DNA from: Kribbella sp. NBC_00382
Lineage (GTDB): Bacteria > Actinomycetota > Actinomycetes > Propionibacteriales > Kribbellaceae
Direction of reading: 5' to 3'
Assembly: GCF_036067295.1 (NCBI RefSeq)
Contig: NZ_CP107954.1
Span: 1,240,001-1,304,000 of the forward strand
DNA: 64,000 nt
The notes beneath the pieces were generated by a model. That model was not told where the DNA came from. It ran no database searches and saw only the letters and a list, made by a program, of their open reading frames with translations. Positions 43,642-52,417 of this stretch are shown one piece after another. Within the stretch, counting starts at the first letter, position 1; every line of letters begins with the position of its first letter. The translations under genes and the position numbers were made by a program.

Positions 43642-44604
43642 TCACTTCTGTTTGTTCTTGGGTAGTCCGGGCGGGTTCACCAGTGACTTCTGCACGCCCT
43701 CCGCCTCCAGGTGCCACTTGGCCAGGACCTTCGCGTAGCTGCCGTCGGCGATCGCCGCGTTGAGCGCGTCCGCGAACGGCTTGGCCAGCCCACTGCCCTT
43801 CTTGGTCGTCACGCCGACCAACCCCTGGATCGGGTAGCTCGACGAGACGGTGCCGACGATCTCGGTCTTGCCCGACGTCGCGACGTGGTAGGTCGCGGTC
43901 GGGTTCGGCCCGAGGTACAGGTCGATCCGGCCGGAATCCAGCGCGAGGTAGTAGTCGGTCGCCGACTGGTAGTACTTCGGGCTCGCGGGCTTCAGCCCCG
44001 CGGCGACGTTCTGCTTGTTCCAGTCGAGCAAGATCGCCTCCTGCAAGGTGCCCGAGCTGACCGCCACCGTCTTGCCCGCGATGTCGGCCGGCTTGGTGAT
44101 CTTCCAGCCCGACCCCTTCTTCGCCTCCCAGGCATGCAGCCCGAGCCGGTACGTCGCGAAGTCGTACTTCTCCTTGCGCAGCTCGGAGACGCCGATGTTC
44201 GAGATACCGGCCTGGTACTTGCCGGAGTCCAGCCCGAGGAAGAGGTTCTCCCAGCTGGTGGTCTGGATCTCCACCTGCAGCCCCAGCACACTCCCGACCA
44301 GGTAGGCGAAGTCGATGTCGACCCCGACCGGCGTCTTGTTGTCATCGGCCGTGAACGCCAGCGGCGGCAGCCCGCCACCGGCCGAACCACTGCCGACCAC
44401 GAGCTTCCCGCTGTCCCGTACCGCTGCAGGCAATTCGGCCGCGATGCTGTCCACCTTGGCCGAGGTGATGTGTGACTGCCCGGCCGAGGTGTCGAACGAG
44501 ATCGCCGACGCGTCACTGCCCTTCGGCGACTCAGCGACCGGATCCGCGCAGCCCGCCAGCGCCAGCAACAGCACGCCCAGGCCGGCGACAAGTGTCTTCT
44601 TCAT
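43642..44604 (-). CDS. ABC transporter substrate-binding protein, amino-acid type (second copy)
   Basis: 320-aa exported lipoprotein: signal peptide ending LLLALAGCAD with lipobox Cys at about residue 19, then an SBP_bac_3 domain (GKLVVGSGSAGGGLPPLAFT, then VGVDIDFAYLVGSVLG and EIQTTSWENLFLGLDSGKYQ). Polar-amino-acid type, as in cystine transporters. It is paralogous to the next gene upstream; two tandem binding proteins recall TcyJ/TcyK. Confidence 0.92.
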   Translation of the reverse strand: MKKTLVAGLGVLLLALAGCADPVAESPKGSDASAISFDTSAGQSHITSAKVDSIAAELPAAVRDSGKLVVGSGSAGGGLPPLAFTADDNKTPVGVDIDFAYLVGSVLGLQVEIQTTSWENLFLGLDSGKYQAGISNIGVSELRKEKYDFATYRLGLHAWEAKKGSGWKITKPADIAGKTVAVSSGTLQEAILLDWNKQNVAAGLKPASPKYYQSATDYYLALDSGRIDLYLGPNPTATYHVATSGKTEIVGTVSSSYPIQGLVGVTTKKGSGLAKPFADALNAAIADGSYAKVLAKWHLEAEGVQKSLVNPPGLPKNKQK

Positions 44605-44613
44605 CGGTAGTCC

Positions 44614-45564
44614 TCAGCTCGTAATCGGGAGGCCGGGCGGATTGATCTCGGACTTGTCGACCGCTTCGTTCGAGACGTTCCAGCGGGCGAGGACCTTGGC
44701 GTAGGTGCCGTCCGCGATCGCCGCGTTCAGCGCTGCCTGGAAGGCCTTCACCAGCCCGCTGTCCTTCTTCGTGGTCGCCGCGATCAGTCCCTGCAGCGAG
44801 GCGCCGGCCCCGGAGAACTTGCCGATCGTCTCGGTCTGGCCGCTCGTCTTGACGTGGTACGCGACGCTCGGGTTCGGCCCGAAGTACGCGTCGATCCGGC
44901 CCGACGACAGCGCCAGGTAGGTGTCGGACGCGCTCTGGAAGTACTTGATCGAGGCGGCCGGCAGACCGGCCTTGATGTTCGCCTCGTTCCAGTCGACCAG
45001 GATCTTCTCCTGGTTGGTACCGGTGCCGACCGCGATGGTCTTACCGGCCACGTCCTTGCCGCTGCCGACCTTCCAGCTGCCACCCTTCTTCGCCTCGAAC
45101 GAGATGTCGTCCTTGCGATAGGTGGCGAAGTCGTACTTCTGTTTGCGCTTTTCGGTCACCGTGATGTTCGAGAAGCCGACGTCGTACTTCGCGGAGTCGA
45201 GCCCGACGAACAGGTTCTCCCAGCTGGTCACCTGGAACTCCGGCTTCAGCCCGAGCTCGCTCGCGACCAGGGTGGCGATGTCGATCTCGATGCCGATCGG
45301 GGTCTTGTTGTCATCGGCAACGAACCCGAGCGGCGGCGTACCGACCGTGCCACCGATCACCAGGGTGCCGCGCTCGCGGACCTTGGCCGGCAACAGCGCG
45401 GCGGCCGCGTCGTTCTTGGCCGCCGCCGTCACCCGGTTCTGTTCGGGCGCGGTGTTGATGCCGCCGGTGTCGGCGGCGGCGTTCTGCGTAGTAGTGGGAT
45501 CAGCGCCGCAAGCCGCCAAGAGAGCGACAGGTAGCAGGACGGCAGCGAGCAGGGATCGTTTCAT
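44614..45564 (-). CDS. ABC transporter substrate-binding protein, amino-acid type (first copy)
   Basis: 316-aa lipoprotein: signal peptide LLPVALLAACGADPTTTQNA with lipobox Cys, then SBP_bac_3 domain (GTLVIGGTVGTPPLGFVADD, IGIEIDIATLVASELGLKPE, FQVTSWENLFVGLDSAKYDV). Clearly paralogous to the following gene (shared DNKTPIG/VxxDI and SWENLFxGLDS segments) but diverged, so the two may bind different ligands. It abuts the ATPase stop at 45564. Confidence 0.92.
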   Translation of the reverse strand: MKRSLLAAVLLPVALLAACGADPTTTQNAAADTGGINTAPEQNRVTAAAKNDAAAALLPAKVRERGTLVIGGTVGTPPLGFVADDNKTPIGIEIDIATLVASELGLKPEFQVTSWENLFVGLDSAKYDVGFSNITVTEKRKQKYDFATYRKDDISFEAKKGGSWKVGSGKDVAGKTIAVGTGTNQEKILVDWNEANIKAGLPAASIKYFQSASDTYLALSSGRIDAYFGPNPSVAYHVKTSGQTETIGKFSGAGASLQGLIAATTKKDSGLVKAFQAALNAAIADGTYAKVLARWNVSNEAVDKSEINPPGLPITS

Positions 45565-46325
45565 CAGAGAACCTTGGAGATGAAGGCGCGGGTGCGCTCA
45601 TGGGAAGGGTTGTCGAGAACTTGGTGTGGTGGTCCGGACTCGACGATCACGCCGCCGTCCATGAAGACCACCGTGTCGGCCACCTCGCGGGCGAAGCCGA
45701 TCTCGTGGGTGACGACGACCATCGTGGAGCCGTCCCGGGCGAGCTCCTTGATCACGTCGAGCACCTCGCCGACCAGCTCGGGATCGAGCGCGCTGGTGGG
45801 TTCGTCGAACAACAGCACCTTTGGTCGCAGGGCCAGCGCCCTCGCGATGGCTACTCGTTGCTGTTGCCCGCCGGACAGCTGGCGCGGGTAGACATCGGCC
45901 TTGTCGCCGACCCCGACCCGTTCCAGCAGCTCCCGCGCGACCGGCTCCACCTCGCGACGCTTCCGGCGCTGCGCCGAGACGGGGGCCTCCACGACGTTCT
46001 GCAGTGCGGTCAGATGCGCGAACAGGTTGAAGTTCTGGAACACGAACCCGACCTGTGAGCGCTGGTGCAGGATCTCCCGCTCGCGCAGCTCGTGCAGCTT
46101 GTCACCGCGCCGCTTGTACCCGATCAGCTCACCGTCGATCCGGATCAGGCCGCGATCGACCTTCTCCAGGTGGTTGATCGACCGCAGCAGCGTCGACTTG
46201 CCCGAACCCGACGGCCCGAGGATCACCGTGACGGTGCCGGCCCGGACCTCCAGGTCGACGCCACGCAGTACCTCCAGCGTGCCGAAGCTCTTGTGCACGC
46301 CCTTGACGTCGAGCATGGCGGTCAT
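45564..46325 (-). CDS. Amino acid ABC transporter ATP-binding protein
   Basis: 253-aa ATPase of the polar amino acid uptake family: Walker [13 protein letters not shown]-loop [20 protein letters not shown], signature [17 protein letters not shown], Walker [13 protein letters not shown]-loop [14 protein letters not shown]. Start ATG 46325 overlaps the permease stop by 4 nt. The much longer frame upstream is antisense noise. Confidence 0.95.
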   Translation of the reverse strand: MTAMLDVKGVHKSFGTLEVLRGVDLEVRAGTVTVILGPSGSGKSTLLRSINHLEKVDRGLIRIDGELIGYKRRGDKLHELREREILHQRSQVGFVFQNFNLFAHLTALQNVVEAPVSAQRRKRREVEPVARELLERVGVGDKADVYPRQLSGGQQQRVAIARALALRPKVLLFDEPTSALDPELVGEVLDVIKELARDGSTMVVVTHEIGFAREVADTVVFMDGGVIVESGPPHQVLDNPSHERTRAFISKVL

Positions 46326-47308
46326 GAGGCGACCCCCGCTCCGGGTCGTGCCGTGGCCTTGGCCTGCAGGGTCCGCCAGGTTCGGCGGACCCGCTGGATC
46401 GGGGTCGGGGGCAACGAGCGGCTGGTACCGCGGGCGAAGTACCGCTCGAGGTAGAACTGCGCGATCGACAGCAGGGTGGTGAGGACGATGTACCAAACCG
46501 TTGCCACCATCAACAACGGCACCACCCGGCTGTTGCGGCCGTAGATCACCTGTACTTGATAGAAGAGCTCCGGGATCGCCATCACCGAGACGATCGAGGT
46601 GCCCTTGAAGAGCTGGATCACCTCGTTCGCGCCGTTCGGCAGGATCGAGCGCATCGCCTGCGGCAGTACGATCCGGAAGAACTGCCGGCTCCGCGGAATG
46701 CCGAGGGCCGCCGCTGCCTCCGACTGCCCCTGGTCGACCGAGATGATGCCGCCGCGGATGATCTCGGCGGCGTACGCGGCCTGATGCAGCGCGAGCCCCA
46801 GTACTGCGGCACCGAGCGGCCCGAACAGGTTGTTCGTGCTGAACCGCACGAACTCCGGTCCGAACGGGATACCGATGCTCAGCTCCTGGTAGAGATAGGC
46901 CAGGTTGAACCAGAACAGCAGCTGGACGATCAACGGGATCGAGCGGAACACCCAGATGTAGCCCCAGGCAACTACTTGCAGGAACGGGCTGCTGGACAAC
47001 CGCATGGTCGCGATCACCGCGCCGAGCGCGAAGCCCAGAACCGTTCCGTACAAGGTCAACTGCAGCGTCACCGCCAGCGCCGAGAAGATCGTCCTGGTGG
47101 TGAAGAACTGGAAGAACGTGGGCCAGTCCCAGCCCGGGTTGGTGATCAGGCCGTGCGCGAACATGGCCAGCAGCACCAGGACGACGGCGACGCCGACCCA
47201 GCGCCAGGGGTGCCGGCGCCCGATCACGGGCAGGTCGGCGTCTTGCAGGGCAGGGCTGTGCGGTGGGTCGGTGGCGGCGGTGGCCGAGGTCAGCGAAGTG
47301 GTCGACAC
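46322..47308 (-). CDS. Amino acid ABC transporter permease
   Basis: 328-aa permease. An N-terminal variable region of about 45 residues precedes the first helix ([18 protein letters not shown]); the core is the HisM/GlnP-type domain with [20 protein letters not shown] (EAA-like loop). Only one permease gene is present, so it should work as a homodimer. I prefer GTG 47308, with GGGAG just upstream, to an ATG at 47362. First structural gene of the operon after the leader peptide. Confidence 0.93.
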   Translation of the reverse strand: MSTTSLTSATAATDPPHSPALQDADLPVIGRRHPWRWVGVAVVLVLLAMFAHGLITNPGWDWPTFFQFFTTRTIFSALAVTLQLTLYGTVLGFALGAVIATMRLSSSPFLQVVAWGYIWVFRSIPLIVQLLFWFNLAYLYQELSIGIPFGPEFVRFSTNNLFGPLGAAVLGLALHQAAYAAEIIRGGIISVDQGQSEAAAALGIPRSRQFFRIVLPQAMRSILPNGANEVIQLFKGTSIVSVMAIPELFYQVQVIYGRNSRVVPLLMVATVWYIVLTTLLSIAQFYLERYFARGTSRSLPPTPIQRVRRTWRTLQAKATARPGAGVAS

Positions 47309-47452
47309 AGTGAGCTCCCGGGCGGCGGGCAGGCGGGGGACGCCGAACCCGGTAGCGGGCACGGCGCTGCGGACGGTTCCCGGTCACGGGCCGTCATGAG
47401 ACGTGTGCTTCAGGCGGAGGTCTGCCTCGGAAAGGGGGGCCTCAGAGAGCGG

Positions 47453-47539
47453 CTAGAGCCGACAGAGGGCGCTGGAGACGCGCTGCAGATCGATGTGGAG
47501 ACGGTAGTAGGCGAGTTCGCGCCGGGCTGGTTCTGACAT
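47453..47539 (-). CDS. Putative cysteine-responsive leader peptide (28 aa)
   Basis: A 28-codon frame starting ATG 47539 after GGAAGGAGACGGTG, a strong ribosome binding site. The peptide begins MSEPARRELAYY and ends LHIDLQRVSSALCRL, the pattern of small actinobacterial 'putative leader peptides' found upstream of sulfur-assimilation operons (RxHxDLxRVxSALCR). The late Cys codon is TGT. It precedes the transporter operon by 144 nt. Ribosome stalling at Cys when cysteine is low would then change folding of the intervening RNA; I could not resolve the alternative stems. Confidence 0.8.
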   Translation of the reverse strand: MSEPARRELAYYRLHIDLQRVSSALCRL

Positions 47540-47877
47540 CACCGTCTCCTTCCTTGGGGCCTGATGATCCCAGTATGAGATGTGAATGAAAGGGAAGTAA
47601 GTCAGTCGACAAACCTCTCATATTCTGGACGCCCTATAACGGGTCCGGAGGGCTCCGGACAGCTATGACCCAGGTGATCCCCGTCACGGCGTTATTCAAC
47701 TACCCACGGGTCACCTCCACGCCTGAGCGGCGACAGTTGGCGCGGTTTTGATTACCATCCGTGACCGAATTCGGTGATCTGATCGCAATGTGCGTTTGAG
47801 GAGACCGTGACCTCCTCGTTATGGTCGATGAGCCGCTGGGGATGACCCTGGCGGCAACTCGACTCTGGAAGGCTCTC
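47540..47877. other. Intergenic region between leader peptide and M23 peptidase
   Basis: 338 nt between divergent units. Seen: an AT-richer stretch (47570-47635) likely holding the operon promoter on the minus strand; the 12-bp palindrome ACCGAATTCGGT (47764-47775); and a structured segment just before the peptidase start, with arms GCCGC/GCGGC enclosing GGGGATGACCC (about 47832-47853). No riboswitch consensus was recognised. Confidence 0.45.
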
Positions 47878-48783
47878 GTGTCCCCTCACCATGACGTGTC
47901 GGAAGCAGGACGTACGGCACCTCGTCGTACTCCGGCCGGCGCGCGTCGGGTGGCGAAGCACCGCCTGACCCGCCGTACTTCCGTCCGTGGCGTCCAACTG
48001 GTCGGCCTGACGGCTGCCCTCGCGGCCGCCGCCGGCACCAGTGCCGTCGCCCTCTCCCCCTCAGCCGGTCCGGCCAGCGCCGGTACCAGCGCCACCGCAG
48101 GCCAGCTCGAAGCGATGACCGCAGCCCGGGTCGAGCGCCGTGACCTCGCCTCGCGGGACATGGCACGCTTCGACCTGTCGCTCGCCTCCACCCGCAAGAC
48201 GCAGACCGACGCGGCCACCATCGCCAAGGCTCGTCAGGCGAAGCTGACCGCCAACGCCACGCTGACTGCCCGCCGCGCACTGGCGCTATCGGCTGCCAAG
48301 GCACAGGCTGCGGCGAAGGCCAAGGCTCTCGCCAAGGCAGCCGCTGCCGCCAAGGCTGAGGCCCTTGCCAAGGCAGCGGCCGCACCGAAGGTCGTGCTGC
48401 CGACGACCGGCTACCACCTGACGGCCGGCTTCGGCCAGGCGGGCGGACGCTGGGCGGCGAACCACACCGGCCTCGACTTCGCGGCTCCGATCGGTACGCC
48501 GATCCGCTCGGTGATGGCGGGTGAAGTGATCCAGGCCGACTACGAGGGCGCCTACGGGCGTCAGGTGAAGGTCCGTCACGCCGACGGCACCGTCACGTCG
48601 TACAGCCACATGTCGGAGTTCGACGTCTCCGTGGGTGACACGGTCAAAGCCGGCGACCAGGTCGGCGCGATCGGCGTCACCGGCAACACGACCGGCCCGC
48701 ACGTGCACTTCGAAGTACTGCCCGGTGGCGGCAGCCCGATCGACCCGAAGCCTTGGCTCCGGGAGCACGGGCTGAACCCGTAA
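47878..48783 (+). CDS. M23 family metallopeptidase (LytM type)
   Basis: Exported peptidoglycan endopeptidase-like protein, 301 aa from GTG 47878 (GGAAGG upstream; ATGs at 47821 and 47842 are in frame alternatives). A hydrophobic signal/anchor (VGLTAALAAAAGTSAVALS) is followed by a helical Ala/Lys-rich stalk (many AKA repeats, about residues 115-165), then the LytM domain with zinc residues in NHTGLDFAAPIGTP and GPHVHFEVLPGG, both complete. It probably trims cell wall during growth. Confidence 0.9.
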   Translation: MSPHHDVSEAGRTAPRRTPAGARRVAKHRLTRRTSVRGVQLVGLTAALAAAAGTSAVALSPSAGPASAGTSATAGQLEAMTAARVERRDLASRDMARFDLSLASTRKTQTDAATIAKARQAKLTANATLTARRALALSAAKAQAAAKAKALAKAAAAAKAEALAKAAAAPKVVLPTTGYHLTAGFGQAGGRWAANHTGLDFAAPIGTPIRSVMAGEVIQADYEGAYGRQVKVRHADGTVTSYSHMSEFDVSVGDTVKAGDQVGAIGVTGNTTGPHVHFEVLPGGGSPIDPKPWLREHGLNP

Positions 48784-48813
48784 TCAGAGATCCCTGGCTC
48801 AGAAGCCCCTGGC

Positions 48814-49302
48814 TCAGAGGTCCTTGGCCAGCGTCAGCTTGTCGACGTACTGGCCCTCGATCAGGAACTCACGTGGGTGGGTTCCTTCGAGGATGTAACC
48901 GTGGCGCTCGTAAAGCCGCCTTGCGACGGTGTTCGTACCGTGAACGTTCAAGGTGATTTTGCGGGCGCTGCGGCGCGTCCCCTCCTCGGTCGCCGCGGTG
49001 AGCAGGATCGACCCGATCCCGCGCCCCTGCGCCTCCTTGGCCACGGCCACCCCGTTGATGGAGAGCACGCCGTTGCCCTCGGGGAACGTGTACTTCTCCT
49101 GTAGCCGGAGATAGCCCAGTACCTCGCCGTCGTCCTCGGCGACCAGATGCGCGTCCGGCCCACTCCGCTCGTTGAAGAACCCGCTCTTGTCGGTCGGCGT
49201 CATCGACGGAAACCCCGACGACGCATCCCACACGGTCGACTCGATCGCCAGCAGCGCCGGCTCGTCCGCCTCGACGGCCCGCCGCACAGTCACCTCACCC
49301 AT
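48814..49302 (-). CDS. GNAT family N-acetyltransferase
   Basis: 162-aa acetyltransferase. Acetyl-CoA loop VAKEAQGRGIGSILLTAATE and C-terminal NTVARRLYERHGYILEGTHP, typical of GNAT motifs A and B. Start ATG 49302 with GAGGATTGGGG upstream. Converges with the M23 gene 30 nt away. Substrate unknown. Confidence 0.88.
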   Translation of the reverse strand: MGEVTVRRAVEADEPALLAIESTVWDASSGFPSMTPTDKSGFFNERSGPDAHLVAEDDGEVLGYLRLQEKYTFPEGNGVLSINGVAVAKEAQGRGIGSILLTAATEEGTRRSARKITLNVHGTNTVARRLYERHGYILEGTHPREFLIEGQYVDKLTLAKDL

Positions 49303-49414
49303 GCCCCAATCCTCACCCGAGACAGGTCCACCGGACCTCCACCACACACCAACCACGGCAAACCCCGGCCTAGGCACCCCTCCCACGCGGAAGCGGCCGC
49401 CACGCCGACGCCCG

Positions 49415-50563
49415 TCACGGAGTTGGTGTGTGGTGGCGGTCCGGTCTGGGAGTTGCCGGGCGCAGACGGACTGAGATATTGAGACCGCCGGTTGGTTGGG
49501 CTGCCAAATCGAAGGCGCCGCCGTGGGCAGTGGTGATGGCGGCCACCAGGGCGAGGCCTAGGCCGTGGCCGCTGGGTTGGCCCTGGCGTTTGGCCAGGCG
49601 GGCGCCTCGGGTGAAGGGTTCGGTGAGGGTGGCGGCCTTGGCGGGGTCGATGAGTTCGCCGGTGTTGACGACGGTCAGCCGGCCATCGGCCTGCACGGTC
49701 AACAGCGCAATACCGGCGACCGGAAGGTTGTGGCGGATCGCGTTCTGGCCGAGGTTGACGATCAGTTGGTGCAGCAGCGTCTCGTTGCCCTCGACGATCG
49801 AGCCCTCGATCGACGTACCGAGCGTGACGCCGGCCGCCTCCGCCTCGGGTCGCAGCTCCTCGACCGCCCGCCGCGCGACCGACGCGAGATTGACCGGCTC
49901 GAGCTCGACCTTCCGATTGCCGAGCGACGCCAGCGCCAGCAACGCCTCGACGATGTCGATCCCGCGCTGATTCGTCTCGTCCAGCCGGCGCGCCAGCTCC
50001 CGCACATCCTGATGATCGGGATCCGCGATCGCCACCTCGAGCATCGTCTTCATCACCGCGTGCGGTGTGCGCAGCTCGTGCGAGGCGTTCGCCGCGAACC
50101 GCCGGTACTGCGTGAACGCCCGCTCCAGTCGCTCGAGCATCTCGTCGAACGTGTCAGACAGATCCGTGAACTCGTCGCGCGGTCCACCCAGCCTGATCCG
50201 ATGGTCGAGCGATCCGCTCGCGGCCAGCCGAGCTGCCGCTGTGATCTCCTGCAACGGCCGCAGCATCCGCCCAGCGATGATCCACCCGGCGCCCATCCCG
50301 ATCGCGGCCAGCAACGCCAACGCGTACAGGGTCAGCTTGACGACGGTGTCGAGGATCTCGCCGCGCGTTGCGACCGGAGTCTGGTCGTGGGGGTTGGCCG
50401 CGGTCAGCGGGTAGTTCGGCACGAACCGCATCACGGCGTAGATGATGATGCCGATCACGCCACCCGCGAGCACCAGCAGCAACGCGTAGCTCAGCGTCAA
50501 CCGGAGCCGCACGGTCAACCGCGGCCGCCAGCTCATCAAAGGTTCCGCGGACGCAGTACTCAT
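49415..50563 (-). CDS. Sensor histidine kinase (HisKA class)
   Basis: 382-aa kinase. Two membrane helices (LTLSYALLLVLAGGVIGIII near residue 23 and LALLAAIGMGAGWIIAG near 88) flank a short extracellular loop of about 35 residues. It has a HAMP domain, the phospho-His in ANASHELRTPHAVM, N box NLGQNAIRHN and G box GHGLGLALVAAIT. 4-nt overlap with its response regulator gene. The small sensor loop resembles kinases that sense antibiotics or the envelope. Confidence 0.94.
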   Translation of the reverse strand: MSTASAEPLMSWRPRLTVRLRLTLSYALLLVLAGGVIGIIIYAVMRFVPNYPLTAANPHDQTPVATRGEILDTVVKLTLYALALLAAIGMGAGWIIAGRMLRPLQEITAAARLAASGSLDHRIRLGGPRDEFTDLSDTFDEMLERLERAFTQYRRFAANASHELRTPHAVMKTMLEVAIADPDHQDVRELARRLDETNQRGIDIVEALLALASLGNRKVELEPVNLASVARRAVEELRPEAEAAGVTLGTSIEGSIVEGNETLLHQLIVNLGQNAIRHNLPVAGIALLTVQADGRLTVVNTGELIDPAKAATLTEPFTRGARLAKRQGQPSGHGLGLALVAAITTAHGGAFDLAAQPTGGLNISVRLRPATPRPDRHHTPTP

Positions 50564-51222
50564 GAGTCGCCGATCCGGTAGCCGACGCCTGGCACGGTGT
50601 GGATCACCCAGGGGTCGCCGAGCCGCTTGCGCAGCGTGGAGATCGTGATCCGGACCGTGTTGCTGAACGGATCGGCGTTCTCGTCCCAGGCCCGTTCGAG
50701 CAGCGTCTCGGCGCTGATCACTCCACCCTTGGCCGTCATCAACACCTCCAGTACAGAGAACTGTTTGCGGGTCAGCTTCACGTAGTGCCCGAACCGGTAG
50801 ACCTCCCGCCGGAACGGATCGAGGCTGACCCCGGCGTACTCGATCACCGTCGGCGCCGACTCGGCCGGCCTCCGAGCCAGCGCCCGCAGCCGCACGACCA
50901 GCTCGCGCAGCTCGAACGGTTTGGTCAGGTAGTCGTCGGCGCCGACCTCGAAGCCGCTGATCTTGTCGTCGAGCTCACCGGCCGCGGTGAGCATCAGGAT
51001 CCGTACCGGCAATTGCTGGGCGATAATCCGGCGGGCCACCTCGTCACCGTTCGGCGGCGGGATGTCCCGGTCGAGTACGACCACGTCGTACTCGTTGATG
51101 CTGATCGACTCCAGCGCCGTCTCGCCGTCGAAGGCGAGGTCGGCCGCGATCGCCTCCAGCCGCAGCCCGGCCCGGATCGCCTCGGCGAGGTAGACCTCGT
51201 CCTCCACGACCAGAACCCGCAT
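50560..51222 (-). CDS. Response regulator, OmpR family
   Basis: 220-aa regulator: receiver with acidic VLVVEDEVYL, phospho-Asp in DVVVLDRDIPPPNG and Lys in DYLTKPFELREL; C-terminal winged helix with TNVRxxx-type recognition region FSNTVRITISTLRKRLGDPW. ATG 51222 (MRVLVVEDE) is chosen; an in-frame ATG three codons upstream exists. Diverges from the VanY-like gene, a likely target. Confidence 0.94.
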   Translation of the reverse strand: MRVLVVEDEVYLAEAIRAGLRLEAIAADLAFDGETALESISINEYDVVVLDRDIPPPNGDEVARRIIAQQLPVRILMLTAAGELDDKISGFEVGADDYLTKPFELRELVVRLRALARRPAESAPTVIEYAGVSLDPFRREVYRFGHYVKLTRKQFSVLEVLMTAKGGVISAETLLERAWDENADPFSNTVRITISTLRKRLGDPWVIHTVPGVGYRIGDS

Positions 51223-51309
51223 GACCACCATTGAAGCAGGCCGGGTGTATCGAAAACGTATCCAGAAACGTTGACGCTCCGGCAACGTCCTCAGTTGTTG
51301 CCTGGAGCC

Positions 51310-51954
51310 ATGGTCCCTGACGAACTCGTTGCCACCCGCAAGAAGATGCGCCGGCTCACCGTACTGGTCGCGGCGGCGGTCGTTGCCGCGGTCATCTGTT
51401 TCGCCCTCGCCGCCTGTACTTCGGTCGACAGCACGCAATCCGCTGCCTCCGGCACCGGCTCTGGCCCTGGCTCTGGCCCTGGCTCGGTGAAATCGAGCAA
51501 GCAGCATCGCGGTGAGCCGGGCGCGGCTGACGGCGTACTGCCTGACAACGCGTCGCCCTTCGACACCTCGCTGCCCGGGGTGGCGAACCTGAATCCTCAG
51601 CTGCTGAAGGCGATCCAGGATGCCGCCCGGGCCGCCGAGAAGGCCGGGATCAAGCTTCGTCTGACCACTGGCTGGCGGAGCAAGGAGTACCAGAAAGAGC
51701 TGCTGGACAAGGCGATCAAGCGCTACGGCAGCCGGGAGAAGGCCAGCGAGTACGTTGCTACGCCGGAGGAATCGCACCACGTCACCGGCAACGCGGTCGA
51801 CGTCGGGCCGACCGACGCCGACGACTGGCTGAACCGCAAGGGCGCCCGCTTCGGGCTCTGCCAGACGCTGGCCAACGAGATCTGGCACTTCGAACTGGTC
51901 ACGACTCCGGGCGGAACCTGCCCACCCATGAAGAGCACGTCCAGCAGCAGGTAG
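51310..51954 (+). CDS. D-alanyl-D-alanine carboxypeptidase, VanY/M15B family lipoprotein
   Basis: 214-aa exported peptidase. A basic N-terminus and hydrophobic segment end in FALAACTS (lipobox Cys at about residue 37), followed by a Gly/Ser/Pro linker and the M15B domain: RLTTGWRSKEYQKELLDK, zinc motif SHHVTGNAVDVGP (His and Asp) and EIWHFEL (catalytic Glu, zinc His). It removes terminal D-Ala from peptidoglycan stems. The adjacent OmpR-type pair makes a VanRS-VanY-like module. Confidence 0.9.
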   Translation: MVPDELVATRKKMRRLTVLVAAAVVAAVICFALAACTSVDSTQSAASGTGSGPGSGPGSVKSSKQHRGEPGAADGVLPDNASPFDTSLPGVANLNPQLLKAIQDAARAAEKAGIKLRLTTGWRSKEYQKELLDKAIKRYGSREKASEYVATPEESHHVTGNAVDVGPTDADDWLNRKGARFGLCQTLANEIWHFELVTTPGGTCPPMKSTSSSR

Positions 51955-51987
51955 ACCTTCCTCCTGCTGCTGGACGGTTGGTGCGGG

Positions 51988-52386
51988 TCATGCGGCGTCG
52001 AGTGCTCCGGTGATCTTGCGAGCCATGTCGGTCAGTACCGGGCTCGGCGCGCCCTGGTGGGTCTGCGCCGCCTCGATCGCGAGGACGACGGTGCTGCGGA
52101 AGTTGTCGGCCTCGGCCGGGGCCTGGTCCTTGAGCAGGGTCATGGCCGCGGTCAGGGCCGGCAGGACGTTGTCGGCCATCTCGGCGACGGTCTTGCCGCC
52201 GAGGTTCATACCCTTCGACTTCTCGTTGAGCACGTGGCCGACGAGACCGGTCGCGGAGGTCAGCGCGATGGTGCCGTCGGTGGCGACCTTGTGCGGCTTG
52301 CTCGCGGCAGCGGCGATCAGCGAGACGGCGCCGTACGCGGCGGTGCGGAGGGTGATCTTGTCCTGGTCGTTGAGGGTGATGCTCAT
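51988..52386 (-). CDS. Hypothetical helical protein
   Basis: 132-aa soluble protein, nearly all helix (for example ITLRTAAYGAVSLIAAAASK, then ADNVLPALTAAMTLLKDQAP). Small residues dominate and there is no Cys or Trp. No family recognised. GGAGAACGAC precedes ATG 52386. It diverges from a MarR/GbsR-like regulator across a region with a 10-bp inverted repeat and several TTGCAAT motifs, so it is likely under that regulator. Confidence 0.75.
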   Translation of the reverse strand: MSITLNDQDKITLRTAAYGAVSLIAAAASKPHKVATDGTIALTSATGLVGHVLNEKSKGMNLGGKTVAEMADNVLPALTAAMTLLKDQAPAEADNFRSTVVLAIEAAQTHQGAPSPVLTDMARKITGALDAA

Positions 52387-52417
52387 GGTCGTTCTCCTTG
52401 CGATGTTTTGTTTGGGA

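Noticed and set aside
47640..47877. c-di-AMP (ydaO-type) riboswitch before the M23 peptidase
   Set aside because: Such switches often precede actinobacterial wall hydrolases, but the conserved blocks were not found; only a local hairpin is visible.
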